Source of the DNA: Clostridium sp.
GTDB lineage: Bacteria; Bacteroidota; Bacteroidia; Bacteroidales; Muribaculaceae
DNA length: 63,937 nt
Assembly: GCA_023666615.1 (NCBI GenBank)
Contig: JAMPBQ010000001.1
Coordinates: forward strand, 309,186 to 373,122
Direction: 5' to 3'
Shown: positions 52,864 through 61,105 of the stretch, piece by piece
Layout: each line of letters starts with the position of its first letter
Position numbering within the stretch: position 1 is the first letter of the stretch
Made by a program: the position numbers and the translations under genes
Notes under the pieces: model-generated
Told to the model about the DNA's origin: nothing
The model's input: the letters and a program-made list of their open reading frames with translations, nothing else
Databases searched by the model: none

Positions 52864-53601
52864 ATGAAGAAGATAGTGGTAATGGGCGCCACCTCGGGCA
52901 TAGGGCTGAGGGTGGCTGTGAAGATGGCTCTTCTTGGCTGGAAAGTGGGCGCGGCCGGCCGCAACGCCGATGTGCTTAAACGCCTGAAGGAAAAATTTCC
53001 TGAAGGCATTGAAGTAGAGGAAATTGACGTTACGAAGGCTGAGGCTCCTGGGCGGCTTGGGGATTTGATAAAGAAGCTTGGCGGCATGGACGCGTACCTG
53101 CATGTGTCGGGCGTTGGATATGAAAATCCGCGGCTTGACCCGGCAGTGAGCCTTCGCACTGTAGAGACGAATGTGACGGGATTTGTGCGCATGATTGACG
53201 CGGCCTATTCCTATTTCCGCGATTTTAATCCGCGCGGTCATATCGCAGCCATAACAAGCGTTGCCGGCACACGCGGCATAGGGCAAATGGCGGCGTATTG
53301 CAGCTCGAAGAAGTTTGACCAAACTTATCTTGACGCCCTTGAACAATTGGCCAACAGCCAAGGGCTGCAATTGAAATTCACTGACATACGGCCCGGATGG
53401 GTGCGCACTCCGCTGATAGAGAAGGATAGGCAATACATGATGTGCATGAGCGCGGACAAAGCGGCCGACGGCGTAGTCAAGGCTATGCAAAGGCAAAAGC
53501 GCTCCACTTACCTTGATTGCCGCTGGCGCATGGTGGCGGCTCTGATGAGGGCGGTGCCGCAGCCTGTGTGGAAGCGACTGAACATCCCACTATACAAATA
53601 A
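52864..53601 (+). CDS. SDR-family oxidoreductase
   Basis: A 245-residue short-chain dehydrogenase/reductase. The NAD(P)-binding GATSGIG lies at the start, the active-site YCSSK (Tyr, Lys) with an upstream TSVAG Ser, and the family RPGWVRTPL. The C-terminal RQKRSTYLDCRWRMVAALMR resembles SDRs that associate with membranes. Substrate unknown. The ATG at 52858 would add two residues (MI); either start is possible. Confidence 0.85.
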   Translation: MKKIVVMGATSGIGLRVAVKMALLGWKVGAAGRNADVLKRLKEKFPEGIEVEEIDVTKAEAPGRLGDLIKKLGGMDAYLHVSGVGYENPRLDPAVSLRTVETNVTGFVRMIDAAYSYFRDFNPRGHIAAITSVAGTRGIGQMAAYCSSKKFDQTYLDALEQLANSQGLQLKFTDIRPGWVRTPLIEKDRQYMMCMSADKAADGVVKAMQRQKRSTYLDCRWRMVAALMRAVPQPVWKRLNIPLYK

Positions 53602-53668
53602 TCGCCGCCAACCTGGGGATTGACGAAAAACGTTTTTAAGTTTCTAATAGTATGAATATAATTTTTCA

Positions 53669-53727
53669 TTTGCAACACAAAGTTACTTAATCTTGGGGAG
53701 ACTTCGGTCTCCTTTTTTTGTGTTGCA
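53669..53727 (+). terminator. strong nested hairpin with T run
   Basis: GGAGAC-TTCG-GTCTCC (53697-53712) is followed by seven T. An outer stem, TTGCAACACAAA with TTTGTGTTGCAA, encloses it. It lies 95 bases past the SDR gene. Confidence 0.75.
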
Positions 53728-53765
53728 AGCTGAATCACGATGAAAAAGTTACCTACTTCGATGGT

Positions 53766-53802
53766 GCGCTCAACGGGGGCTTGCTCAGCCCCCGTTGAGC
53801 GC
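53766..53802. repeat. perfect 16-bp inverted repeat
   Basis: GCGCTCAACGGGGGCT and AGCCCCCGTTGAGCGC around a 5-base loop, with no T run. It looks like a REP-type element rather than a terminator. The rest of 53602-53918 shows no gene. Confidence 0.8.
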
Positions 53803-53918
53803 GGCCTTCCCCTGAGGAGGAGTGAGGAGAATAGCCGTTGCACTTCTTATTGGAAACTTTGCGTTTAAAAAAAATTCAATATTTTCCAATAAGGGTTGTG
53901 CATGTAAAAATAAAGCTG

Positions 53919-53926
53919 TAACTTTG
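53919..53926 (+). promoter_or_regulatory. -7 box of structured RNA copy 2
   Basis: TAACTTTG, with TTG at 53896-53898, the same 23-base spacing as in copy 1. Confidence 0.65.
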
Positions 53927-53931
53927 TGGGT

Positions 53932-54247
53932 GAAGACCGTCACCGCAGAAGCCCCGGTATGGGACAATGCGGGTGGGCGGCAGACATACTAATAAGCGTT
54001 TATCCGCGCTGATTCTTGGCTGCTTGAAATTCTCGCAAAATTTCGTGTCAAAGTCAGGGATTGAGCAACGGTAGATGCCCGTGGATATGTAAACAATGCA
54101 TTTGGGCGCTGTCTCGTGAGAGATGACGCTGAGTGATATGGTTGCATATACGAGCGTGGGCTTCTGCGTTGCCGTCCGACTTTGACAGGGCAATGCGAGA
54201 AGCCTCAAGCAGTAGGATGGCAACCGATACAGATTCCTACGCTTTTT
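53932..54247 (+). ncRNA. structured non-coding RNA, copy 2
   Basis: A ~316-nt relative of 6116-6420. AAGCGTTTAT (53994-54003) and GTAGATGCC (54071-54079) are again 77 bases apart. Hairpin GGCTTCT/AGAAGCC (54159-54165/54198-54204) holds GTTGCCGTCC (54168-54177), which can pair with GGATGGCAAC (54215-54224) in the terminal hairpin GTAGGA/TCCTAC (54212-54217/54235-54240), followed by five T. Several paired positions differ from copy 1 on both strands of the helix, so pairing is conserved. GTTGCC can also pair locally with GGCAAT, as in copy 1, which would make the two folds exclusive. It precedes the secreted unknown gene at 54324. Confidence 0.7.
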
Positions 54248-54323
54248 CGTATGCATATTAAATAGATAAGCGATAAAGGCATATGCTTTTGAGGTGAAAA
54301 AATCTGTAAAAATTTAACCATAT

Positions 54324-55988
54324 ATGAGAAAAATCATTTCAATCATTTTTGTGGCGTTAGTCTTTAACGTTGCCTGTGGTCTTAACAAAGACTCAATATA
54401 CCCATTTAACGAGAATGGGTTATGGGGCCTAAAAATTAATGGGGAGGTATGTTTGCTTCCCGGATTTGACAATCTTGAAAAAGTATTTGACATCAATTTG
54501 TTCATATATACACAAAATGGACGAAAAGGAATAATTTCGCCCTTCGGTGTAGTCTTTTCAGAAGAGCAAGCCGATTCTATCATTTCAGTGGGCACACAAA
54601 TAATCCGATTTATAAAAGACTCAAAAAACTACGCAGCTTTTATTGATGATAAAAACGGAATAGTTGGTAAACCTTTCCGATTGGACTCAATTAATTTTTG
54701 GGGCGACAGATTGATTACATATACAGTAGATGATACTCAGGGTGTCCGCCTCATAGGAGATACGGTCGACATAATTGTTCCCGGGCAATATAAGAAAATA
54801 ATAGGTGGGTGGGAGTTTATGCCCATGGAAGAACATGTGTATGGAGCATATTTCAAAGAATCTTATATTATAGCAGAGGATAATCAAAATGAGATCCACA
54901 TATTTGATACATATTATAAAAAAGAAGATGTCTCACCTTTTTTCTCTTTTTCCAACTTGGGAGGCAATTCAAAAAAGGTGGCTGAAGGGAAGGAGCCTCT
55001 TGAAAAATTATGGATTAAAACTGAGTCTTGGAAAATTAGAGACAAAATTGATAAAGAATATCGTAAATCAGCCAAGAATAACGGACCAAAAGGAGTAAAT
55101 ACCGGGTGGGGAAATTTTTCCTCAAAAGGTAAAAGCCTTTCTGTTGACTCTATTAAAGATGAAGATATAATGGATCAAATAGCAATAGGGGATTATAATG
55201 GTGTTATCACTTCATTTGGGACTATAACTATTCCCATAAAGTATAATTCAACTGGTGATTTAAAAAAACGCGACCCGTCAAATCCATATTCAATATATTT
55301 TGAAGTATCCGAACAGATGTCTGCAGATAAGCCTAAGCGTCACGATAGACCTTGGATACACTTTCCGAACTCAGATGTTGATTTTGAGATTTCCAGGAAA
55401 GAATATGCAGAAAAGACGCAGTATTACAAAGAGTACCTCGCAGTGTGGGAAATGTTGTATGACTATATAAAGGAAATCGGAATGGAGGACGATCCTATTT
55501 ATAAAGAAGTGGCGAAAGATGTATCTAAATGCAGAGACTTATACGATGAGAATGAAAGAAAATTGGATAGTTACAATCGTATTGCATCAATAACCAATTC
55601 GCTTAACTCTTTTGCCAATAATCTTTATAATATTGCGTCAAGCATGCAATCAGGCTCCTACAATTTGAATTCTTATAATTCTTATAATTCCTCCTCTATT
55701 CCCGCCTCCAACACAAATGGGGGCAAGGATTATCAAGGTGAATACAATCGATGGGCGCAAAGGGCTGAAGCTAACTATAATTCCATAACAAGATATTCAA
55801 ATACAAATAAAGCGGGAAAGAAAACATCTGGCAGCGCGGCTGGGAGTTCGTCTCCGGCTACTTACTCTCAGCAGAAAAAATCATATCGAACCGCACAGCA
55901 TGAGATGGCGCGCATAGCGCGTGAAGCCTCTAATGCAGGGGTGTCAATTGTGAGATCGGAATACGAGATGCTTACAATATCATACTGA
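54324..55988 (+). CDS. secreted protein of unknown function
   Basis: A 554-residue protein with a signal peptide or lipoprotein-like N-terminus (IIFVALVFNVACG, Cys18). The first 150 residues carry WG-type repeats (NENGLWGLKINGE, TQNGRKGIISPFG), then a beta-rich middle, a helical region (about 350-430) and a Ser/Asn-rich low-complexity stretch (SYNLNSYNSYNSSS) ahead of a basic helical C-terminus (RTAQHEMARIAREASN). No catalytic motif is seen. It is AT-rich, isolated between the structured RNA and a strong terminator, and is probably acquired. Confidence 0.6.
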   Translation: MRKIISIIFVALVFNVACGLNKDSIYPFNENGLWGLKINGEVCLLPGFDNLEKVFDINLFIYTQNGRKGIISPFGVVFSEEQADSIISVGTQIIRFIKDSKNYAAFIDDKNGIVGKPFRLDSINFWGDRLITYTVDDTQGVRLIGDTVDIIVPGQYKKIIGGWEFMPMEEHVYGAYFKESYIIAEDNQNEIHIFDTYYKKEDVSPFFSFSNLGGNSKKVAEGKEPLEKLWIKTESWKIRDKIDKEYRKSAKNNGPKGVNTGWGNFSSKGKSLSVDSIKDEDIMDQIAIGDYNGVITSFGTITIPIKYNSTGDLKKRDPSNPYSIYFEVSEQMSADKPKRHDRPWIHFPNSDVDFEISRKEYAEKTQYYKEYLAVWEMLYDYIKEIGMEDDPIYKEVAKDVSKCRDLYDENERKLDSYNRIASITNSLNSFANNLYNIASSMQSGSYNLNSYNSYNSSSIPASNTNGGKDYQGEYNRWAQRAEANYNSITRYSNTNKAGKKTSGSAAGSSSPATYSQQKKSYRTAQHEMARIAREASNAGVSIVRSEYEMLTISY

Positions 55989-56000
55989 TAAAAAGGGATA

Positions 56001-56050
56001 TCCCCACAAATAAAAAGCCACCTTTGATGGTGGCTTTTTATTTGTGGGGA
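56001..56050. terminator. 22-bp perfect two-way terminator
   Basis: The arms at 56001-56022 (TCCCCACAAATAAAAAGCCA, then CC) and 56029-56050 are exact reverse complements around TTTGAT. A/T runs inside the stem give U tracts on both strands. It separates convergent genes. Confidence 0.9.
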
Positions 56051-56056
56051 TGAGTT

Positions 56057-56392
56057 TTATCCGAAGATTAGGCCGAGAATCCAGCTGACTAGGGAGAAGA
56101 TTATGCTGTAGAGGAGGGCTGACCAGAAGCCGCTGACTTGGAAGCTGTCAAGGAGCCAGCTTGCCAGAAGGATTATTACGGCGTTGATGACCAGCAGGAA
56201 CAATCCGAGGGTCAGCACTGTCACAGGTATGGAGATGAACTGCAGGATGGGCTTGACGAAAACGTCGAGCAGGCCGAGGACCAAGGCCAGAAGGATAGCG
56301 GCCCAATAAGAAGTAATGTTTACGCCCGGGGTAAGCTTTGCCGCCAGGAAGGCTGCCAACGCGGTGAGCAGCAGTTGGAGTAAGAACATCAT
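56057..56392 (-). CDS. phage holin family 4-type membrane protein
   Basis: A 111-residue inner-membrane protein with four hydrophobic segments, of the widespread bacterial family annotated as phage holin superfamily IV. Landmarks are LTPGVNITSYWAAILLALVL, LDVFVKPIL and TLGLFLLVINA. No phage genes are nearby, so it is a chromosomal member whose role is unknown. It is convergent with the secreted gene across the strong terminator. Confidence 0.8.
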   Translation of the reverse strand: MMFLLQLLLTALAAFLAAKLTPGVNITSYWAAILLALVLGLLDVFVKPILQFISIPVTVLTLGLFLLVINAVIILLASWLLDSFQVSGFWSALLYSIIFSLVSWILGLIFG

Positions 56393-56546
56393 ATCATTGA
56401 AATTTATATTAAGCTATTTATCAAACAATCTCAAGGGAGGAAATGTTTCAGACGGGCATTCCGTTGCCTGTCTTGACGATTCCTTTTTTTTCCGCTTGGG
56501 GCAATCATTTTGCTTGCTAGATGGCCGTATATCGGGGAATTTGACG

Positions 56547-56554
56547 TAACTTTG
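56547..56554 (+). promoter_or_regulatory. -7 box for the S9 peptidase
   Basis: TAACTTTG, 50 bases ahead of the start codon. Confidence 0.65.
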
Positions 56555-56603
56555 CGCATAGCTTGGAATTAACCGCAAACATAATCTACAACCATACATT
56601 ATC

Positions 56604-59069
56604 ATGAACAAAATAGCTGTCTTTTCTTTGGCGTTGGCCGCGTCAGCGTCAATGCGTGGCGAAGTCATAGACGTAAAGCGAGTTGCCTACGCCGGGCCAT
56701 TCGAGATTGTAGCTCCCGCGCAACTTGGGAGGCCTTTGCCAGCAGGGATGGACAAGAAAGAGGACTTGGCCATTTATCCCTCCGCCGCATACGAGACAAT
56801 CACGCTAGATTCCATCGCGCCGGGCTGCGAAGAGGCCGAGGCCGCGCATGTGATCTCGTTTGATGTGGACGCAAGGCGCTACACCGGCGCGAAGCTGATT
56901 GTGGAAGGGCTGGAGAACGTTGAGGCGACTCTTGACGGAGAAAAGCTCTCGGATATCAGCATGAAGCTTTCGCCGGCCACGCACCGCATAGAAGTGAAAT
57001 ATGCGTCAAGGCCCTCCACGCGGCAGAAAATATCCATAAGGATTGACGCGGAAAAGGATGGCGCCATTTCGCTGCCTGAGGACGGCACGCGCATGATGAC
57101 CCTTTCCGACATTATGTACGGCACGCGCATATCCGGCGCCTCCATTTCGCCATCCGGCAGATATATATTGGAGCGCAAGCAGGATGTGGACGAGAAGGGG
57201 CAAACGCGCAGTAGCGTTGTGCTCTATGACCTAAAGGCCAAGGGCGGCATGCAGAGCCGCGCGATAGGCGAGCAGGCGCGGTGGATGCCCAAATCCGACC
57301 TGATGTATGCCGTGCGCGAGGACTATGAACACAAAAGGTACTTGGTGACGATAGACCCGGCCACCGGGAGCGAAGCCATACTCTTCGAAAAGCTGCCTGA
57401 AGGGGCGTTTGAAGTATTGCCTACGGAGGACGCCTTGATATTCACCCTCGTAAGGGAAGGGCAAAAGGAAGATCCGAACGTGTACCAGGTACTTGAGCCG
57501 GACGACCGCCAGCCGGGCTGGCGCGACAGGTATTATCCCGCCCTGTACCGCAACGGCGTACTTTCTCCGATAACCACAGGCGTTGACAACGCTTATCTTC
57601 TCGATGTTTCCGACGATGGGCGAAAGGCTTTGGTTATGTCCTCGCATACAGGATTTGGAGTGGGCGAGAGTGGACAGCCTGTGCTCCGCCCCACCACGCT
57701 CAGCACCCTCACGCTGATTGACCTTAATACCTTCAAGGCGGACACATTGGTGGTTGACGACGGTTTTATCACCGGCGGAGCGTTGTCGCCCGATGCATCG
57801 AAGGTGTTGGTGAAAGGGACGCCCGAGGCATTCTCGCGCATAGGATGCACGCTGCCTGACTCTGTGACGCCGAGCATGGTGCAGCAAGAGCTTTTCATTG
57901 TGGATGCCAACACCAAGGAGGTGACTCCAATGTCGCGGGAGTTTAATCCGAATCCGGAGGAAATAGCTTGGGGGAAATATGACGGGAAAATATATTTCAG
58001 GGCGGAAAACAGGGACATGTACACCCTCTATTCGCTTGACCCCGCCACAGGCAAATACGCGGAAATAGAGATACCCGAAAACATCATCAAGGGATTTGAC
58101 CTGAGCCGCGGCAACGGGGGAATGGCCGTGTGGGCGCAGAGCGACAGCAACCCCGACCGCCTTTATTTCCTTGACGGCAAAAAAGGGGCGTCGGCCAAGC
58201 TTCTTGACTCGCCGTCGGAATCGCGGTTGGCCAACGTGCGGCTGGCGAAATGCATTGACTACAACTTCACCAACAGCATAGGCGACACGATATATGGGCG
58301 CTATTATTTGCCCGACAACTTCGACCCGGCTAAGAAATATCCGATGATTGTGAACTATTACGGTGGATGCAGCCCCACGCAGCGGTCGTTTGAGACGCGC
58401 TATCCATGGCATCTTTACGCGCAGATGGGGTATGTGGTGTATGTGCTGAATCCAAGCGGAGCCACAGGCTTTGGCCAGGAGTTCTCCAGCCGGCACGTGA
58501 GCACGGCCGGCGAGGGAGTGGCGCGCGACATCATCGAGGGCACGCGGAAATTCATAGCCGACCATGACTTTGTGGACGGCGGCAAAGTGGGGTGCATCGG
58601 AGCCAGCTACGGCGGATTCATGACCATGTACCTGCAGACAGTGACCGACCTCTTTGCGGCGGCCATTTCGCACGCCGGCATCAGCGACCACACCTCCTAT
58701 TGGGGGGAAGGCTACTGGGGCTACAGCTACAGCGAGACGTCGATGGGCAATGACTTGCCCTGGACCGCGACAGACCTTTACGTGAAGCAAAGCCCGCTGT
58801 ACAGGGCCGACAAAGTGAAGACGCCGATTCTTTTCCTGCACGGGGATGAGGACACGAACGTGCCGCCGGGCGAAAGCATACAAATGTTTACGGCCCTGAA
58901 GCTCCTTGGCGTTCCCACGGCGCTGGTGGAGGTGAAGGGGCAGAACCACCATATCACCGAGTACGGGAAACGCCAGAAGTGGCAAGACACCATCTTCGCA
59001 TGGTTTGCCCGTTATCTTCAGGATGATCCCTCTTGGTGGGACGCAATGTATCCCGCCAAAGGCTACTAA
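56604..59069 (+). CDS. S9-family dipeptidyl peptidase IV-like enzyme
   Basis: An 821-residue exported serine peptidase. Signal peptide at 1-19, an N-terminal beta region, a beta-propeller (about 180-560) and an alpha/beta hydrolase domain (about 570-821). The triad is Ser668 in GASYGGF, Asp in HGDEDTNVPPG and His in GQNHHI. Such enzymes cut Xaa-Pro or other dipeptides from peptides in the periplasm. Its stop is three bases from the end of the convergent glmS. Confidence 0.88.
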   Translation: MNKIAVFSLALAASASMRGEVIDVKRVAYAGPFEIVAPAQLGRPLPAGMDKKEDLAIYPSAAYETITLDSIAPGCEEAEAAHVISFDVDARRYTGAKLIVEGLENVEATLDGEKLSDISMKLSPATHRIEVKYASRPSTRQKISIRIDAEKDGAISLPEDGTRMMTLSDIMYGTRISGASISPSGRYILERKQDVDEKGQTRSSVVLYDLKAKGGMQSRAIGEQARWMPKSDLMYAVREDYEHKRYLVTIDPATGSEAILFEKLPEGAFEVLPTEDALIFTLVREGQKEDPNVYQVLEPDDRQPGWRDRYYPALYRNGVLSPITTGVDNAYLLDVSDDGRKALVMSSHTGFGVGESGQPVLRPTTLSTLTLIDLNTFKADTLVVDDGFITGGALSPDASKVLVKGTPEAFSRIGCTLPDSVTPSMVQQELFIVDANTKEVTPMSREFNPNPEEIAWGKYDGKIYFRAENRDMYTLYSLDPATGKYAEIEIPENIIKGFDLSRGNGGMAVWAQSDSNPDRLYFLDGKKGASAKLLDSPSESRLANVRLAKCIDYNFTNSIGDTIYGRYYLPDNFDPAKKYPMIVNYYGGCSPTQRSFETRYPWHLYAQMGYVVYVLNPSGATGFGQEFSSRHVSTAGEGVARDIIEGTRKFIADHDFVDGGKVGCIGASYGGFMTMYLQTVTDLFAAAISHAGISDHTSYWGEGYWGYSYSETSMGNDLPWTATDLYVKQSPLYRADKVKTPILFLHGDEDTNVPPGESIQMFTALKLLGVPTALVEVKGQNHHITEYGKRQKWQDTIFAWFARYLQDDPSWWDAMYPAKGY

Positions 59070-59072
59070 GCA

Positions 59073-60923
59073 TTATTCTACAGTGACGGACTTGGCCAAA
59101 TTCCTTGGGCGGTCCACATCTTTGCCCTTGCCGACGGCAATGTAATACGCCATCAGCTGCAGCGGGATGGATGCCACAATCGGGGTAAGGCATTCGGGCA
59201 CCCGCGGAATTTCGATGCAGTAATCCGCAATGTCAGCAATGGCCTTGTTGCCCTCGCTTACGATGGCCACAACAGCGCCGCCGCGGCTCTTCACCTGGCG
59301 CACATTTGATATGATTTTGTCGTAAAGCGAATCATTCGGGGCTATGATCACTGAAGGCATTTCATGGTCAATCAAGGCGATTGGCCCATGCTTCATTTCC
59401 GCAGCCGGATACCCTTCGGCATGGATGTAGGAAATTTCCTTAAGCTTTAGCGCGCCTTCGAGGGCAGTGGGGTAATTGTATCCGCGGCCAAGGTAAAGGA
59501 AATTGTGCGCGTAAGTGAAAATCCTTGAGATGTCGTGCACCTTTTCATCGCATTTAAGGGTCTCCTCGATGATTTGGGGCATTTCCCAAAGGGCGGTAGC
59601 CACAGCCTGCACGGCGGCCTTGTCTACCGTGCCGCGGAGCTGCCCTATGGCCAGGGCCAGCATCGCCAGTACCGTGACCTGGCCTGTAAAGGCCTTGGTT
59701 GAGGCCACGCCAATTTCAGGGCCAACGTGGATGTAGGTGCCGGCGTCGGTGTTGCGCGGAATCGAGGCTCCCACAACGTTGGTGACGCCATAGACGAATG
59801 CGCCTTTGGCGCGGGCAAGCTGAATGGCGGCGAGGGTGTCGGCCGTTTCGCCGGACTGTGAAATGGCTATGACGATATCCTTGTCGTTTACAAATGGATT
59901 GCCATATCGATATTCAGAGGCGTACTCTACGGATACGGGAATGTGGCAAAACTCCTGCAGAAGGCGCTTTCCGATTAGGGCGGCGTGCCAAGAGGTGCCG
60001 CAGGCGATTAGGGTGATTCTTTCGGCCTGCAAGAATTTGTCGCGGTGCATCTCCACGCCGGAGAGGACGATGCGCGAGCGGTCACGGGTGATTCTGCCAC
60101 GCAGGCAATCGCGCAGCGTTTGGGGCTGTTCGCAAATCTCCTTGTGCATGAAGGTGTCGTATCCGCCCTTTTCCAGCTGCGCCAGCGAAAGCTTGAGCTG
60201 CTGGATGTCAACCTTTCCAGGCTCATTTGACTCAATGGAGGCGATATTGATTTTGCCGTCACGGTGGATTTCGGCTATCTCATTGTCTTTTAGGTAAATG
60301 ACCTTGTCGGTGTAGCCTACGATTGGAGTGGCGTCAGAGGCTACGAATGTTTCGCCTTGTCCAACGCCAATCACCAAAGGCGAACTTTTGCGTGCCACAA
60401 CCATAAGGTCGGGATTGCCCTTCTCGACTACGGCGATTGCGTATGCGCCCTCCACTTGGAGCAAGGCTTCGCGCACAGCCTCGGTAAGCGAGCATTGGTT
60501 GGCGTCCTTTACGTATTCAATAAGCTGGGTGAGCACTTCAGTGTCGGTCTCCGACTTGAAGTCGAATCCATGCACAGTGAGCGCCTGCTTTAGGAGGGCG
60601 TAATTTTCGATGGTGCCGTTATGCACCAAGGCAATGTTGCCGCTCTGGCTCACGTGGGGATGGGCGTTTATGTCGTTAGGCTCGCCGTGCGTGGCCCACC
60701 TGGTGTGGGCTATTCCCAATATGCCGGAAGTGGCGCCGGAGGCGGCGGCAGTCTGTTCCAGATTGGCCACCATGCCCTTTGCCTTGCAAACCTTAAGATC
60801 GCCGCTCTCGTCCTCGAGCGCCACTCCGGCGCTGTCGTAGCCGCGGTATTCAAGGCGCTTGAGGCCTTGAATCAAAATATCGAACGCAGAATTAGAACCT
60901 ACGTATCCTACTATTCCACACAT
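59073..60923 (-). CDS. glmS: glutamine-fructose-6-phosphate aminotransferase
   Basis: Makes glucosamine-6-phosphate from fructose-6-phosphate and glutamine, the entry to amino-sugar and cell-wall synthesis. The 616-residue length is normal. The N-terminal amidotransferase starts CGIVGYVG with nucleophile Cys after the initiator Met, with HTRWATHGEPN and HNGTIENY; two SIS sugar-isomerase domains follow (ACGTSWHA, ISQSGETADTLAA, LGRGYNYPTALEGALKLKE) and the end PRNLAKSVTVE is the typical GlmS C-terminus. A -7 box lies at 61000-61007. Confidence 0.97.
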   Translation of the reverse strand: MCGIVGYVGSNSAFDILIQGLKRLEYRGYDSAGVALEDESGDLKVCKAKGMVANLEQTAAASGATSGILGIAHTRWATHGEPNDINAHPHVSQSGNIALVHNGTIENYALLKQALTVHGFDFKSETDTEVLTQLIEYVKDANQCSLTEAVREALLQVEGAYAIAVVEKGNPDLMVVARKSSPLVIGVGQGETFVASDATPIVGYTDKVIYLKDNEIAEIHRDGKINIASIESNEPGKVDIQQLKLSLAQLEKGGYDTFMHKEICEQPQTLRDCLRGRITRDRSRIVLSGVEMHRDKFLQAERITLIACGTSWHAALIGKRLLQEFCHIPVSVEYASEYRYGNPFVNDKDIVIAISQSGETADTLAAIQLARAKGAFVYGVTNVVGASIPRNTDAGTYIHVGPEIGVASTKAFTGQVTVLAMLALAIGQLRGTVDKAAVQAVATALWEMPQIIEETLKCDEKVHDISRIFTYAHNFLYLGRGYNYPTALEGALKLKEISYIHAEGYPAAEMKHGPIALIDHEMPSVIIAPNDSLYDKIISNVRQVKSRGGAVVAIVSEGNKAIADIADYCIEIPRVPECLTPIVASIPLQLMAYYIAVGKGKDVDRPRNLAKSVTVE

Positions 60924-60999
60924 AAATAGTCAAACAGAATAATGTACCTAAAATAAATGAATCATAACGTGGAGCATGTGATTAACTCCAATTATGTCG

Positions 61000-61007
61000 C
61001 AAAATTA
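61000..61007 (-). promoter_or_regulatory. -7 box for glmS
   Basis: Minus-strand TAATTTTG, about 77 bases ahead of the glmS start. No glmS ribozyme features are apparent in the short leader. Confidence 0.55.
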
Positions 61008-61041
61008 CTAAAAAATCGGATAAACCGCAATAAAATTTCTC

Positions 61042-61078
61042 AAAAAGAGAGCGTGACGCCTTTCGCGCCGCGCTCTCT
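61042..61078 (-). terminator. terminator of the Q-rich gene
   Basis: AGAGAGCG (61046-61053) pairs with CGCTCTCT (61071-61078), with further inner GC pairing. On the minus strand the stem is followed by TTTTTG. Confidence 0.7.
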
Positions 61079-61105
61079 TCGCTATTTATAAAATCATCTT
61101 CAAAC

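Noticed and set aside
53876-54256. 126-residue minus-strand ORF over RNA copy 2
   Set aside because: It is antisense to the structured RNA and lacks protein-like composition; no counterpart in copy 1.
56057-56392. Prophage, suggested by a holin-like gene
   Set aside because: No other phage gene is near; this membrane family is common on chromosomes.
57231-58985. 584-residue minus-strand ORF
   Set aside because: Shadow of the S9 peptidase gene, caused by GC-rich codon use; the peptidase motifs are on the plus strand.
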